64,000 nt of DNA from Stutzerimonas stutzeri (GCF_002890895.1 NZ_POUL01000001.1:434001-498000); one strand, 5' to 3'. Positions 44,747 through 55,414 are shown, counted from the stretch's first letter. Program-made: numbers and translations. The notes: generated by a model not told the origin, from the sequence alone.

Positions 44747-45382
44747 TCAAACTACAGGTCCATTGAGCAGCGGCACGAAGCGCACGGTATCCAGCAAATG
44801 GCGGGAAAAACCGTCTTCCTCTCGAATGATCAGCATCAATTGCTGGACTTCGCCAACCCCGACCGGGATCACCAGCCGCCCGCCGGGGGCCAGTTGATCG
44901 AGCAGAGCCTGGGGCACGTCGGCTGCCGCCGCGGTAACGATGATGCCGTTGTAAGGAGCCAGCGCAGGCCAGCCCTCCCAGCCATCACCCCAGCGAAAGA
45001 CCACATTGCGCAACTTGAGTTCGACCAAGCGCTCTTTGGCGCGATCCTGCAGAGCCTGGATACGCTCGACGGAGAACACCCGCTCCACCAGCTGCGCCAA
45101 TACCGCTGTCTGGTAGCCGGAACCCGTGCCAATCTCCAGCACTTTGTCCAATGGGCCGTCAGCCAACAGCAGTTCACTCATACGCGCCACCATGAAGGGC
45201 TGCGAGATGGTCTGGTTGTGGCCGATAGGCAGCGCGGTGTCTTCGTAGGCGCGGTGAGACAGTGCTTCATCAACGAAAAGATGGCGCGGCGTGCGCCGAA
45301 TCACCTCAAGCACGCGAGGGTCTGACAACCCTTCCTCGTAGAGCCGCTGGATCAGTCGGTCACGGGTGCGTTGCGAGGTCAT
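44747..45382 (-). CDS. pcm: Protein-L-isoaspartate O-methyltransferase
   Basis: Pcm uses S-adenosylmethionine to methylate isoaspartyl residues and so starts repair of aged proteins. The 211-residue protein begins [18 protein letters not shown], with [19 protein letters not shown] around the active site and the SAM loop [14 protein letters not shown]. The frame is open 20 codons upstream, but the conserved start is the ATG at 45382, 38 bp after surE. It is part of the conserved surE-pcm-nlpD-rpoS stationary-phase cluster. Confidence 0.95.
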   Translation of the reverse strand: MTSQRTRDRLIQRLYEEGLSDPRVLEVIRRTPRHLFVDEALSHRAYEDTALPIGHNQTISQPFMVARMSELLLADGPLDKVLEIGTGSGYQTAVLAQLVERVFSVERIQALQDRAKERLVELKLRNVVFRWGDGWEGWPALAPYNGIIVTAAAADVPQALLDQLAPGGRLVIPVGVGEVQQLMLIIREEDGFSRHLLDTVRFVPLLNGPVV

Positions 45383-45420
45383 CCCGGTGCCGTGGCGCAG
45401 CAGGTCATCGGATCCGCGGT

Positions 45421-46170
45421 TCACAACACGCCCTCCAGCCAACTGTTGAGACCATCGAAGGCCTCATGAAAGGTTCGGTCCAACTGCAATGGCGTAATCG
45501 AAACGTAGCCCTGCATTACTGCATGAAAATCGGTGCCTGGCCCGCCGTCTTCAACGTCCCCAGCCACCGAAATCCAGTAACCATCCTTGCCACGCGGATT
45601 AGCCTGCTTCACAGGCGGCTTGGCCCTGCTTCGATGGCCCAGGCGCGTCAGCTGGATGCCGCGCAGGTGATCCAGCGGCAGGTTTGGAACATTGACACTC
45701 AACACCGTACGCGGAGGGAGCTCAAGCGAGGCCTGATGCTCGACCAGCTTGCGCGCGACGTAGGCGGCTGTAGGCAGGTTATCGGTCAGCCGCGACACCA
45801 GGGAAAAAGCGAACGCGGGCTTGCCAGTGAATCGTCCTTCGATGGCTGCGGCGACAGTACCGGAATACAGCACGTCGTCGCCAAGATTGGCGCCCAGATT
45901 AATACCGGAAACCACCATGTCGGGCACGTCTTCCAGCAGGCCGTTGATGCCCAGGTGAACACAATCCGTCGGCGTGCCGTTCAGGCCGATAAAACCATTC
46001 GGCATGGTCGTGGTATGAAGCGGGCGATCCAGGGTCAGCGCACTGCTGGCGCCGCTCATGTCCTGGATTGGGGCCACCACCCTGCACTCGGCATAATCCG
46101 CCAGCGCGTCATAAAGCGCGGCGAGCCCAGGTGCATACACCCCGTCGTCGTTGGCGATCAGAATACGCAT
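45421..46170 (-). CDS. surE: 5'/3'-nucleotidase SurE
   Basis: SurE is a metal-dependent phosphatase acting on nucleoside monophosphates and short polyphosphate, needed for survival in stationary phase. The protein has 249 residues, with the metal site [15 protein letters not shown] at the very N-terminus, [20 protein letters not shown] and the usual C-terminus. The start at 46170 overlaps the truD stop by one base (TGATG), indicating coupling. The longer open frame lies inside truD and is ignored. Confidence 0.96.
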   Translation of the reverse strand: MRILIANDDGVYAPGLAALYDALADYAECRVVAPIQDMSGASSALTLDRPLHTTTMPNGFIGLNGTPTDCVHLGINGLLEDVPDMVVSGINLGANLGDDVLYSGTVAAAIEGRFTGKPAFAFSLVSRLTDNLPTAAYVARKLVEHQASLELPPRTVLSVNVPNLPLDHLRGIQLTRLGHRSRAKPPVKQANPRGKDGYWISVAGDVEDGGPGTDFHAVMQGYVSITPLQLDRTFHEAFDGLNSWLEGVL

Positions 46171-47210
46171 CAGATGTCCGTCTGCCCTGCCAGGCTGACC
46201 AGTTCGCGCACCACAGCAGTGGCAAAGCATCCGGTCGGCAGGACGAATTCAAGTTGCAGAATGTCAGGCTCGGGATAATGCCACGACAAGCCGCCCATTG
46301 GGAGGCGAAGAATGCGCCGTTCATGCTTCATTCCGGCTTCTGCGAGCCACTTGGCGATTGACGGCTCCGTTGCGGCAACCTGCATCTCCAGTGCTTGAAC
46401 ATCGCCCGAGGCGGGCGACTCACCGGCGCCCCAGAGCGGACCGGTCGGATGCAGATCCAGCACGGCCAGCCGTGGATCGCTGCATTCAGCCTCGCCGGCA
46501 GGAAAGAAGCTGCGGCTGTCGGTAAAGGCCAGCAGATCACCGACCCGCGCCTGATTCCAACTACCTGCCGCAACTCGTTCAGCTAACACTCGATTGAACA
46601 GATAACTACGCCCCGCCGATAGCAGACGCGAGCGGAGATTGCGCTGTACCGGAAGCTGTTGCCTATCCGCATACTCGCGGGCGCCGTGGACATTTCCTCC
46701 CTCATGACCGAAGCGCTGCAGGCCAAAATAGTTGGGTACACCTTCCCTCTTGATTCGCTCGAGACGCGCATCGAGTTCGGCGTGATCAGCCTTCAGCTCC
46801 GTCAAGCGAAGGGTAAAGCCATTGGCCGAGTGGGCACCGCGCTGCAGTTTTCGCTGATGACGGCCGCTCTGGAGAATCATCAGGGTTTCGTCTTCGGCCC
46901 CGGTCAGTGCAGGATCAGCTTTGCCCGGCAGATGCAGACTGAACCACTGGCGGGTCAGAGCCTGACGATCTTTCAAGCCGGCATAGCTGATATTGCGCAC
47001 CGGAACGCCAGCAGCCCGCGCCAGGCGTCGCGCAGCCTCCTCGGTGTTGAGGTTGCGCTTCTCCACCCAGAGCCACAGATGCTCACCGGCACCAGACAAA
47101 GGGATGTCGAGCACCTCGTCGACCTGGAAGTCCTCCGCCACAGCCTTGAGCACGGCGGAGCCACAGGCCCCTCCATGTGCCGTTGGGCCGAGCAACTGAT
47201 CCTCGGTCAT
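46170..47210 (-). CDS. truD: tRNA pseudouridine(13) synthase TruD
   Basis: TruD converts uridine 13 of tRNA-Glu to pseudouridine. The 346-residue protein has the catalytic aspartate in [18 protein letters not shown] and the TruD insertion-domain region ([16 protein letters not shown]). It overlaps the ispF stop by four bases (ATGA) and surE by one base, so it is embedded in the operon. Confidence 0.95.
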   Translation of the reverse strand: MTEDQLLGPTAHGGACGSAVLKAVAEDFQVDEVLDIPLSGAGEHLWLWVEKRNLNTEEAARRLARAAGVPVRNISYAGLKDRQALTRQWFSLHLPGKADPALTGAEDETLMILQSGRHQRKLQRGAHSANGFTLRLTELKADHAELDARLERIKREGVPNYFGLQRFGHEGGNVHGAREYADRQQLPVQRNLRSRLLSAGRSYLFNRVLAERVAAGSWNQARVGDLLAFTDSRSFFPAGEAECSDPRLAVLDLHPTGPLWGAGESPASGDVQALEMQVAATEPSIAKWLAEAGMKHERRILRLPMGGLSWHYPEPDILQLEFVLPTGCFATAVVRELVSLAGQTDI

Positions 47211-47680
47211 GCGCCGACCAGCAGCGCGACGGCATGCACGGCGATGCCTTCTTCACGTCCGGTAAAACCAAGCTTCTCGGTAGTGGTGGCCTTGACGTTG
47301 ACCTGATCCAGGCCGACTTGCAGGTCTTCGGCGATCAGGGTTCGCATGGATTCGATATGTGGAGCCATCTTGGGTGCCTGGGCAACGATGGTGGCGTCAA
47401 TATTGCCAACCTTCCAGCCCTTGCTTTGCACCTGTTTGAGCACATGACGCAGCAGGACGCGGCTATCGGCCCCCTTGAAGGCCGGATCGGTGTCCGGGAA
47501 GTGCTTACCGATATCACCAAGCGCCGCCGCGCCAAGCAATGCATCGCTCAGGGCGTGCAGCAATACGTCACCGTCCGAATGCGCGAGCAGGCCGAACCTG
47601 TGAGAAATCTGTACCCCGCCTAGGGTAACGAAGTCGCCCTCACCAAAACGATGCACGTCGTAGCCGTGGCCGATTCGCAT
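47207..47680 (-). CDS. ispF: 2-C-methyl-D-erythritol 2,4-cyclodiphosphate synthase
   Basis: IspF makes the cyclic diphosphate of the MEP isoprenoid pathway. The 157-residue protein shows GHGYDVHRF with the zinc-binding Asp8 and His10, [12 protein letters not shown] with the third ligand His42, and [16 protein letters not shown]. Two in-frame ATGs occur; the second (47680) gives the usual N-terminus [10 protein letters not shown] and has GAGGG at 9 bp. It is the first gene of the operon running to rpoS; its stop overlaps truD. Confidence 0.96.
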   Translation of the reverse strand: MRIGHGYDVHRFGEGDFVTLGGVQISHRFGLLAHSDGDVLLHALSDALLGAAALGDIGKHFPDTDPAFKGADSRVLLRHVLKQVQSKGWKVGNIDATIVAQAPKMAPHIESMRTLIAEDLQVGLDQVNVKATTTEKLGFTGREEGIAVHAVALLVGA

Positions 47681-47803
47681 AGTCATACGCCCTCGAAAAG
47701 ATCAGCCCGCGATTCTACAGGACAGCAGCAACCATTGAAGTCGCAGCGGCAGGAACCCTCCAGATCAATATCAACGATAACGACCATTAACCGAATCGAT
47801 CTC

Positions 47804-47823
47804 ATATCGTTTTTTACCGATAT
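47804..47823. promoter_or_regulatory. Operator-like dyad upstream of arsR-type gene
   Basis: ATATCG (47804-47809) and CGATAT (47818-47823) are perfect 6-bp arms separated by 8 bp. They lie 40 bp before the ArsR-type gene, among AT-rich promoter-like sequence (TATATA). A further GATATA follows nearby. Long AT-rich dyads like this are typical ArsR/SmtB operators. Confidence 0.5.
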
Positions 47824-47862
47824 ATAGTTCGCCCCATCGCGATATACGAACCGGACGACACC

Positions 47863-48165
47863 ATGCCCGAAGAACTGGACGACATGCTCAAGGCAATTGC
47901 CCACCCGTTGCGGCGGGAGATTCTGGCCTGGCTGAAAGAGCCGCAACGCTATTTTTCCGAGCAGCACCATTCGCTTGAAAACGGTGTATGCGCCGGGCAG
48001 ATCGACCAGCGCGCCGGGCTGTCGCAGTCCACGGTTTCGGCCCATCTGGCAACACTGCAACGAGCGGGACTGATCACCAACCGCAAGGTCGGTCAGTGGC
48101 ATTTTTTCAAACGCAATGAACCGGCTATCGAAGCCCTCGTAACCCGTCTTGGCCGTGAACTCTGA
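47863..48165 (+). CDS. ArsR/SmtB family transcriptional regulator
   Basis: A 100-residue winged-helix regulator (HPLRREILAWLKEP, CAGQIDQRAGLSQSTVSAHL, VGQWHFFKRNE). It lacks the CxC metal motif of classical arsenic or zinc sensors; cysteine occurs only once, in the recognition region, so it more likely senses a small molecule or redox change. It lies 37 bp before the old-yellow-enzyme gene in the same direction, a pairing that suggests electrophile- or quinone-responsive control. Confidence 0.88.
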   Translation: MPEELDDMLKAIAHPLRREILAWLKEPQRYFSEQHHSLENGVCAGQIDQRAGLSQSTVSAHLATLQRAGLITNRKVGQWHFFKRNEPAIEALVTRLGREL

Positions 48166-48202
48166 GCTTCGCAGCCCTCACCTTGTAAGGAGCAGCATCG
48201 CT

Positions 48203-49252
48203 ATGCCCACACTTTTCGACCCGATCAAGATTGGCGAACTGAAACTGGCCAACCGCATCATCATGGCTCCGCTGACCCGTTGCCGCGCTGAGCCTGGCCG
48301 CGTGCCGGGTGACCTGATTGTCGAGTACTACACCCAGCGGGCCGACGCAGGCCTGATCATCAGCGAAGCCACCTCGGTCACGCCGATGGGCGTCGGCTAC
48401 CCGGACACCCCCGGTATCTGGTCGGCCGAGCAGGTACAGGGATGGAGAAAGGTAACCGATGCGGTCCACGCCAAGGGCGGCAAGATCGTGCTGCAGCTCT
48501 GGCATGTCGGCCGGATTTCCGACCCGTTATACCTGGACGGCCAGCTTCCAGTCGCGCCCAGCGCGATCAAGCCCGCGGGTCACGTCAGCCTGGTCAGGCC
48601 GATGAAGGACTTCGAAACCCCACGCGCCCTCGAGACCGAAGAAATCGCCGGCATCGTCGAGGCGTACCGCAAGGGGGCCGAAAACGCGCGGGAAGCAGGT
48701 TTCGACGGCGTGGAAATTCACGGTGCCAACGGTTACCTACTCGACCAGTTCCTTCAGGACAGCACCAACCAGCGCACCGATCAGTACGGCGGATCACTGG
48801 AAAACCGTGCACGTCTCCTGCTGGAAGTCACGGACGCTGCGGTTGGGGTCTGGGGCGCGGGCCGCGTGGGTGTGCACCTGGCCCCACGAGCCGACGCTCA
48901 CGACATGGGCGACTCTGATCGTGCAGAAACCTTCGGTTATGTCGCACGTGAGCTGGGCAAACGCGGTATCGCCTTTATCTGCACTCGTGAGAAAGCCGGC
49001 GAGGACAGCCTCGGACCGCAATTGAAGGAAATCTTCGGCGGCGTCTACATCGCCAACGAGCGCTTTACCAAAAAACAGGCCAACGCTTGGCTTGAAGAAG
49101 GTAAAGCCGACGCGGTTGCATTCGGCATCCCGTACATCGCCAACCCCGACCTGGTCGAGCGCCTACGTAAGGACGCTCCGCTCAACGAGCCTCGGCCTGA
49201 GTTGTTCTATGCGAAAGGTGCCGAAGGTTTCACCGATTATCCATCGCACTAG
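48203..49252 (+). CDS. Old yellow enzyme family NADH:flavin oxidoreductase (NemA/XenB-like)
   Basis: A 349-residue FMN enzyme reducing activated alkenes, N-ethylmaleimide and nitro compounds. The flavin site is in MAPLTRCRA, the substrate-activating His/Asn pair in EIHGANGYLLDQF, and the conserved Tyr in TDQYGGSLENR. AAGGAG lies 10 bp before the ATG at 48203; the longer frame starts inside the arsR gene and is not used. It is cotranscribed with the ArsR-type regulator and closed by a strong terminator. Confidence 0.94.
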   Translation: MPTLFDPIKIGELKLANRIIMAPLTRCRAEPGRVPGDLIVEYYTQRADAGLIISEATSVTPMGVGYPDTPGIWSAEQVQGWRKVTDAVHAKGGKIVLQLWHVGRISDPLYLDGQLPVAPSAIKPAGHVSLVRPMKDFETPRALETEEIAGIVEAYRKGAENAREAGFDGVEIHGANGYLLDQFLQDSTNQRTDQYGGSLENRARLLLEVTDAAVGVWGAGRVGVHLAPRADAHDMGDSDRAETFGYVARELGKRGIAFICTREKAGEDSLGPQLKEIFGGVYIANERFTKKQANAWLEEGKADAVAFGIPYIANPDLVERLRKDAPLNEPRPELFYAKGAEGFTDYPSH

Positions 49253-49265
49253 CTCCTTGCGATGG

Positions 49266-49299
49266 AAGGCCCGACCGGGTAACCGGTCGGGCCTTTTTT
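49266..49299 (+). terminator. Rho-independent terminator of arsR-OYE unit
   Basis: AAGGCCCGACCGG pairs with CCGGTCGGGCCTT over a GTAA loop, within a run of six T (49294-49299). It starts 14 bp after the stop codon. Confidence 0.92.
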
Positions 49300-49474
49300 G
49301 TGCTTGCCGCTGATGACGCGCAACGCCTTGCATCGATAGGCCTGGGGCATTTGCGCTGTCGGCAACGCTACAACGATCTATCCACCGTGAAGCCATCAAT
49401 GGTAAGTGCACCTCCCCGAGAGAAAAGGTTCTGGTATCGCAAAACAGCCAGCTCAACGGCAAACGCAACGCACC

Positions 49475-50320
49475 TCAAGCCTTCAGCGCCTGCGCATGAT
49501 GACGCAGATGATCGTCGATAAAGCTGCTGATGAAGTAGTAGCTGTGATCGTAGCCAGGCTGGATACGCATCGTCAGCGGATGATCCGCCGCTCTTGCGGC
49601 TGATACCAACGCCTCAGGCTTCAACTGGTTGACCATGAAGTCATCACGATCACCCTGGTCGACCAGTATCGGCAACTTCTCCTGCGCCTTGGCGATCAAG
49701 GCGCAGGCATCCCATTCACGCCAGCGAGAGCGATCTTCACCGAGGTAATTGGAAAAGGCCTTTTCACCCCACGGGCAGTCGGCCGGATTGGTGATCGGCG
49801 CGAAGGCCGACAGCGACTGGTAGCGGCCAGGATTCTTCAAGGCGCACACCAGCGCACCGTGACCGCCCATGGAGTGTCCGCTGATGCCGCGCTTATCAGA
49901 GACCGGGAAGTTTGCCTCGATCAGCGCAGGCAGCTCATCAACCACGTAGTCGTGCATACGGTAATGCTGGGCCCATGGATCCTGAGTCGCATTGAGGTAG
50001 AAACCCGCCCCTAGACCGAAGTCATAAGCGGCATCAGGATCATCAGGGACATCAGGCCCGCGCGGGCTGGTATCTGGCGCGACGATGATCAAGCCAAGTT
50101 CTGCTGCAAGTCGATGCGCACCCGCTTTCTGCATGAAGTTTTCATCGGTACAGGTCAGGCCGGACAGCCAGTACAGCACGGGCAGCTTTTCGCCCTGCTC
50201 CGCCTGAGGCGGCAGGTATACGGCAAACACCATGTCGCAGTTCAAGCTGGCAGAGCGGTGACGATAGCGCTTGTGCCAGCCACCGAAGCTCTTCTGGCAG
50301 GAAATGTTCTCGAGGCTCAT
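49475..50320 (-). CDS. fghA: S-formylglutathione hydrolase
   Basis: A 281-residue esterase D family enzyme hydrolysing S-formylglutathione to formate and glutathione, the second step of glutathione-dependent formaldehyde detoxification. The nucleophile serine is in [13 protein letters not shown] and the oxyanion region in [11 protein letters not shown]; the late His is in [16 protein letters not shown] lies just before the ATG at 50320. It follows frmA by 68 bp on the same strand, so they act as one unit. Confidence 0.95.
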   Translation of the reverse strand: MSLENISCQKSFGGWHKRYRHRSASLNCDMVFAVYLPPQAEQGEKLPVLYWLSGLTCTDENFMQKAGAHRLAAELGLIIVAPDTSPRGPDVPDDPDAAYDFGLGAGFYLNATQDPWAQHYRMHDYVVDELPALIEANFPVSDKRGISGHSMGGHGALVCALKNPGRYQSLSAFAPITNPADCPWGEKAFSNYLGEDRSRWREWDACALIAKAQEKLPILVDQGDRDDFMVNQLKPEALVSAARAADHPLTMRIQPGYDHSYYFISSFIDDHLRHHAQALKA

Positions 50321-50388
50321 GGGCCCTCCTGAAGCGGGCCGGTGGTGTTCGCCAGGCAAGGCAAAGCACCACGGCCCGACATGCGAAA

Positions 50389-51615
<1,227 letters not shown>

Positions 51616-51633
51616 CTACCGAAAGGATCGCTT

Positions 51634-52533
51634 ATGAACCGGTGGGAAGGCTTGGACGAATTCGTGGCAGTCGCTGAAGCGGGCAGCTTCATGCGCGCCG
51701 CCGAACATCTGCGCGTATCGTCATCCCATGTAAGTCGGCAAGTGGCGCGGCTTGAGGAACGCCTGCAGGCCCGCTTGCTCTATCGCACCACCCGCCGTGT
51801 ATCGCTGACCGAAGCCGGCCATACCTTCCTCTCTCGCTGCCAGCGTTTGATCGAAGAGCGCGACGAAGCCTTTCACGCCATCAGCGACCTGCATGCCGCC
51901 CCCACAGGGTTATTGCGGATGACCGCTGCAGTCGCGTACGGCGAACGATTCATCGTGCCGCTGGTAAACGAATTCATGGCGCAGCACCCTCAATTGCGGG
52001 TCGACATTGAATTGTCCAACCGCACGCTCGATCTGGTGCAGGAAGGTTACGACCTGGCCATACGCCTGGGCCGACTCAGCGAATCACGGCTGGTCGCTAC
52101 GCGCATCGCCCCGCGGGCGATGTATCTGTGCGCCGCACCGAGCTACCTCGAGCGCTACGGCCGGCCTCACACGCTTTCCGAGCTGGCGCGGCACAATTGC
52201 CTGATAGGCACCGTTGATACCTGGACGTTGCAGATCGAAGGTCGCGAGCAGCCTTTCAAGCCCTCTGGCAACTGGCGTTGCAACAGCGGCCAGGCGGTGC
52301 TGGACGCTGCACTACGGGGCTTCGGGCTATGCCAGCTACCGGACTATTACGTCCAGGAACCGCTGCGCCGCGGTGAACTGGTGTCCTTGCTCGAAACCTA
52401 TCAGCCGCCGAATACAGCCGTATGGGCCGTCTATCCGCAGCGGCGCTATCCCTTGCCAAAGGTCCGGCTATTGATCCAGGCATTGAAGCAGGGCCTGGCA
52501 AGCCGCCCTGAATACCGCAACGAACGCAATTGA
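51634..52533 (+). CDS. LysR family transcriptional regulator
   Basis: A 299-residue regulator with an N-terminal helix-turn-helix (AEAGSFMRAAEHLRVSSSHV) and a periplasmic-binding-like effector domain (RMTAAVAYGERFIVPLVNEF). It is divergent from frmA with 129 bp between starts. A TGCCAGGCA dyad (51591-51599) in that region, 34 bp before the LysR start, is a possible binding site. LysR regulators commonly control their divergent neighbour, so formaldehyde or GSNO response is a hypothesis; the effector is unknown. Confidence 0.92.
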   Translation: MNRWEGLDEFVAVAEAGSFMRAAEHLRVSSSHVSRQVARLEERLQARLLYRTTRRVSLTEAGHTFLSRCQRLIEERDEAFHAISDLHAAPTGLLRMTAAVAYGERFIVPLVNEFMAQHPQLRVDIELSNRTLDLVQEGYDLAIRLGRLSESRLVATRIAPRAMYLCAAPSYLERYGRPHTLSELARHNCLIGTVDTWTLQIEGREQPFKPSGNWRCNSGQAVLDAALRGFGLCQLPDYYVQEPLRRGELVSLLETYQPPNTAVWAVYPQRRYPLPKVRLLIQALKQGLASRPEYRNERN

Positions 52534-52664
52534 GTTGCGACTGCGCCGCGCGTCCGACTGCCAGCGTCAGGCGGAACCCGAATTAACCCACCACGTCGAA
52601 ATCCTGAAGCCGGTGCCTCCGGCCCTCTGCTTGAGCGAGCCGGCCATTCAATCAGGAGGACATC

Positions 52665-52982
52665 ATGCAGATTCTGGTGAACAGCAATCATAGCGTCGAC
52701 GTGACCAGCAACCTTGAGGAGCACGTGAAGGCGACGGTCGAGAGCGAACTGGAGCGCTTCGACGATCAGCTGACCCGAGTCGAAGTTCATCTCAACGACG
52801 AGAACAGCGGCAAAAGTGGTCCGCAGGATAAGCGCTGCCAGATGGAAGCACGCGTCAAAGGGCACGAGCCCATCTCGACCAGCCACAAGGCGGACTCGCT
52901 GAATATGGCTATCGACGGCTGTGCCGAAAAGCTAAACCACGCACTAGCCCATGCGCTGGACAAGAAACTCAATCACCACTGA
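52665..52982 (+). CDS. RaiA/HPF-like ribosome-associated protein (short form)
   Basis: A 105-residue protein of the S30AE/HPF-RaiA fold. Visible features are the first strand-helix (MQILVNSNHSVDVTSNLEEH), VESELERFDDQLTRVEVHLN matching the conserved basic-acidic helix, and NMAIDGCAEKLNHALAHAL at the end. Such proteins bind the 30S decoding centre and block tRNA and mRNA in resting ribosomes. AGGAGG is 6 bp before the ATG. It is a divergent paralogue, not the hpf found beside rpoN in Pseudomonas. It lies 81 bp before a Balon-like gene on the same strand, a functional pairing discussed in the findings. Confidence 0.82.
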   Translation: MQILVNSNHSVDVTSNLEEHVKATVESELERFDDQLTRVEVHLNDENSGKSGPQDKRCQMEARVKGHEPISTSHKADSLNMAIDGCAEKLNHALAHALDKKLNHH

Positions 52983-53063
52983 ACGCCGCCTATGAGACCC
53001 GCCAAAGCGGGCCGATCGTCACCCGTGAGGAACCGAACCATCTGACAACGAGTGAGGCCGTAC

Positions 53064-54230
53064 ATGAACAGATTGCTCGATCGAGAAACCATGTCCCAAC
53101 TGCTGGCAAAACGCGAAGCGCCCTGCCTGTCACTTTATCAGCCCACCCACCGCAGTTTCCCCGAGCGGCAGCAGGACCCGATTCGCTTCAAGCACCTCGT
53201 CCGTGAGCTGGAAGACTCGCTCAAGCAACAAGGCCGGGGGGATCAGGCCAAAGCATTGCTTAAGCCGTTCCAAGACCTGATGAATGATCCCGACTTCTGG
53301 AATTCCAACCGTGATGGACTTGCCGTCTTCGGTGCGGTGGATTATTTCGAAGTATTCCGCTTGCAACGCAGCGTTCCCGAGCTCGCCGTCGCCAATGATC
53401 GAATGCACCTCAAGCCGCTACTACGTATAGCGCAGTCTGCTGATCGCTATCAGATACTGGCGATCACCCTCAACTCGGTTCGTTTATTCGAAGGCAACCG
53501 CGACGGCATCGACGAAGTCCGCTTGGGCGACGGGGTACCGAAAACACTTGAGGAAGCATTGGGGCGCGATCTGACCGAGAAGGGGCAGACCGGCTTCCCG
53601 CAAGGCTACAGCCGCGCCAGCGAGCGTGGCGACCCAATGCAGGTGGAAAGCGGTGGCGCTGGCCGCCAAGACGAAATCGATCGAGACCGGGAGCGTTTCT
53701 TCCGTGAAGTGGACCGCGCAATTCTCGAGCACCACAGCCGCAAGTCGCGACTGCCGCTGATCCTCGCCGCATTGCCGGAGCATCAGTTTCACTTTCGCAA
53801 ACTCAGCCACAACGAGTTCATGCTTTCGGAAGGGATCGAAAGCGATGCATCGTTGCTGAGCCATGACGAACTTCGGCAAAAGAGCTGGATGGTCATGCAG
53901 CCGCGCTACATCAAGCGTCTGGAAGGCTTCATCAACCAATACGGCGTCTCGCACGGTCAGGGACTGGCTACCGACCAGCTTGAGCAGATCGGCCAGGCGA
54001 CACTCGAAGGCCGCGTTGCCACGCTTCTGGTGGAGGCGGAGCGTCAGATTCCAGGAGTTGTGGACAAGCAGCAGGGTAAGGCGGTCGCTGTGGAAGATGA
54101 CACCGCAACGACGCCCGACCTGCTCGACGAGTTGACCATATGGACGCTGGAACAAGGCGGCGAGGTGATTGCTGTGCCTACCGAACGCATGCCAACTGAA
54201 AGTGGTGCCGCTGCAATCTATCGGTACTGA
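53064..54230 (+). CDS. Bacterial eRF1-like (baeRF/Balon-type) ribosome hibernation factor
   Basis: A 388-residue protein of the bacterial archaeo-eukaryotic release factor (baeRF) group, to which the hibernation factor Balon belongs. The order suits three domains: an N-terminal domain (MNRLLDRETMSQLLAKREAP), a middle domain (about 105-270) and a C-terminal domain ending TERMPTESGAAAIYRY. There is no GGQ tripeptide; the equivalent loop seems to be SGGAGRQDEIDRDRERFFRE near residues 197-216, so peptide release is not expected. Balon binds the A site of vacant ribosomes together with RaiA, and here the gene follows a RaiA-like gene. GAGG is 8 bp before this ATG; a GTG 12 bp upstream is less likely. 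Family assignment is by pattern recall. Confidence 0.7.
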   Translation: MNRLLDRETMSQLLAKREAPCLSLYQPTHRSFPERQQDPIRFKHLVRELEDSLKQQGRGDQAKALLKPFQDLMNDPDFWNSNRDGLAVFGAVDYFEVFRLQRSVPELAVANDRMHLKPLLRIAQSADRYQILAITLNSVRLFEGNRDGIDEVRLGDGVPKTLEEALGRDLTEKGQTGFPQGYSRASERGDPMQVESGGAGRQDEIDRDRERFFREVDRAILEHHSRKSRLPLILAALPEHQFHFRKLSHNEFMLSEGIESDASLLSHDELRQKSWMVMQPRYIKRLEGFINQYGVSHGQGLATDQLEQIGQATLEGRVATLLVEAERQIPGVVDKQQGKAVAVEDDTATTPDLLDELTIWTLEQGGEVIAVPTERMPTESGAAAIYRY

Positions 54231-54291
54231 TCGCAACGCCTGTAGAGCTGCTATGCAGAGCGCATCGACTTTACTTTGTGCCGAGCATTGT

Positions 54292-54326
54292 GAGCAGCGC
54301 TGGACTCACGATTTCCAGCGCTGCTC
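54292..54326. terminator. 13-bp inverted repeat spanning the ispD stop
   Basis: GAGCAGCGCTGGA (54292-54304) pairs perfectly with TCCAGCGCTGCTC (54314-54326) over a 9-nt loop that contains the ispD stop codon. It lies between the convergent Balon-like gene and ispD. There is no T-run on either strand. Confidence 0.5.
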
Positions 54327-55010
54327 CAGCCATTGAAGATCCTCTGGACGAGTGATCTTCAGATTGTCGGCCCGACCTTCAACCAAACGCGGGTGGTATC
54401 CCGCCCATTCAAGCGCGGACGCTTCATCAGTCACCGCCACCCCGCTCGCAAGCGCATCCGCCAAGGCCTCGCGCAACGACCCAAGCCGGAACATCTGTGG
54501 GGTAAATGCCTGCCAGATGACGCTGCGATCAACCGTCTCCTGGACGCGGCCGTCTGTATCTGCCCGCTTGAGCGTATCGCGCGCCGGCACGGCGAGCAGC
54601 CCACCAACAGCATCGTTGGCGAGGGTCTCCAGCAGCTGATTAAGATCCGTGAGTGTCAGGTTGGGTCTGGCGGCGTCGTGCACCAGCACCCAGTCGTTGT
54701 CCGAGGCACCGAGGCCAGACAGTCTTCGCAGGCCGCCAAGCACGGAGTCGGCTCGCTCGCTACCGCCATCGGCACGGTGAACCCGCGGATCTATCGCGCA
54801 AGGGAGATCTGGCCAATAGGCATCATCACGCGCCAGACAGACCACCAGTCCCATGAGCTGGGGATGACCCAGGAAACAATCCAGGGTGTGTTCCAAGATC
54901 GTCCTTCCAGCCAGCTGCAGATACTGCTTGGGACGGTCGGCTCGCATGCGACTGCCAATGCCGGCAGCCGGAATAACGACCCAGTAAGACGGGAGATTGT
55001 TTACACTCAT
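54306..55010 (-). CDS. ispD: 2-C-methyl-D-erythritol 4-phosphate cytidylyltransferase
   Basis: IspD attaches CMP to MEP, the third step of the MEP isoprenoid pathway. The 234-residue protein has the nucleotide-binding start VIPAAGIGSRMRADRPKQYL, DGGSERADSVLGGL and VLVHDAARPNLT. Its start overlaps the ftsB stop by four bases (ATGA). As in P. aeruginosa it sits at the end of the kdsA-eno-ftsB-ispD line; ispF is about 7 kb away in the rpoS operon. Confidence 0.95.
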   Translation of the reverse strand: MSVNNLPSYWVVIPAAGIGSRMRADRPKQYLQLAGRTILEHTLDCFLGHPQLMGLVVCLARDDAYWPDLPCAIDPRVHRADGGSERADSVLGGLRRLSGLGASDNDWVLVHDAARPNLTLTDLNQLLETLANDAVGGLLAVPARDTLKRADTDGRVQETVDRSVIWQAFTPQMFRLGSLREALADALASGVAVTDEASALEWAGYHPRLVEGRADNLKITRPEDLQWLEQRWKS

Positions 55011-55285
55011 TCGGTGAGCTGAAAGAGAGTTTCGCCCTCTTTGACCATGCCCAACTCATGCCGAGCACGCTCTTCCACAGTTTCCATACCCTGCTTGAGC
55101 TCTCTGACCTCGGCTTCGAGAATTCGGTTGCGCTCAAGCAACCGCTGGTTCTCGCCCTGCTGCTCAGCAATCTGTTTGTTCAGCCCGCTGACCTGGGCGA
55201 GGCTGCCCTCGCCCACCCACAGGCGATACTGCAAGCCACCCAGGAGCAGAATCAGGACAACAAACAACCAGTAGGGACTGCGCAT
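55007..55285 (-). CDS. ftsB: Cell division protein FtsB
   Basis: A 92-residue bitopic membrane protein of the divisome, binding FtsL and FtsQ. A single membrane helix (YWLFVVLILLLGGLQYRLWV) is followed by a coiled coil (VSGLNKQIAEQQGENQRLLE) and a conserved end (ARHELGMVKEGETLFQL). ATGs at 55285, 55294 and 55321 are all possible and no strong ribosome site decides between them; the shortest fits homologues best. It is coupled to ispD and lies after the eno terminator, so it probably has its own promoter in the 130 bp between. Confidence 0.9.
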   Translation of the reverse strand: MRSPYWLFVVLILLLGGLQYRLWVGEGSLAQVSGLNKQIAEQQGENQRLLERNRILEAEVRELKQGMETVEERARHELGMVKEGETLFQLTE

Positions 55286-55414
55286 GGAGGGCATGGATCG
55301 AATTCGATTGGTTTCCAGTGACATTGTATAAGCGGCGGTCAGCGACATGGCCCGGCTTTCCTTTGCTGGCTAGCGCATCGCCGTGCGGCGACCTTAACAG
55401 CGCTGACCGTTATC

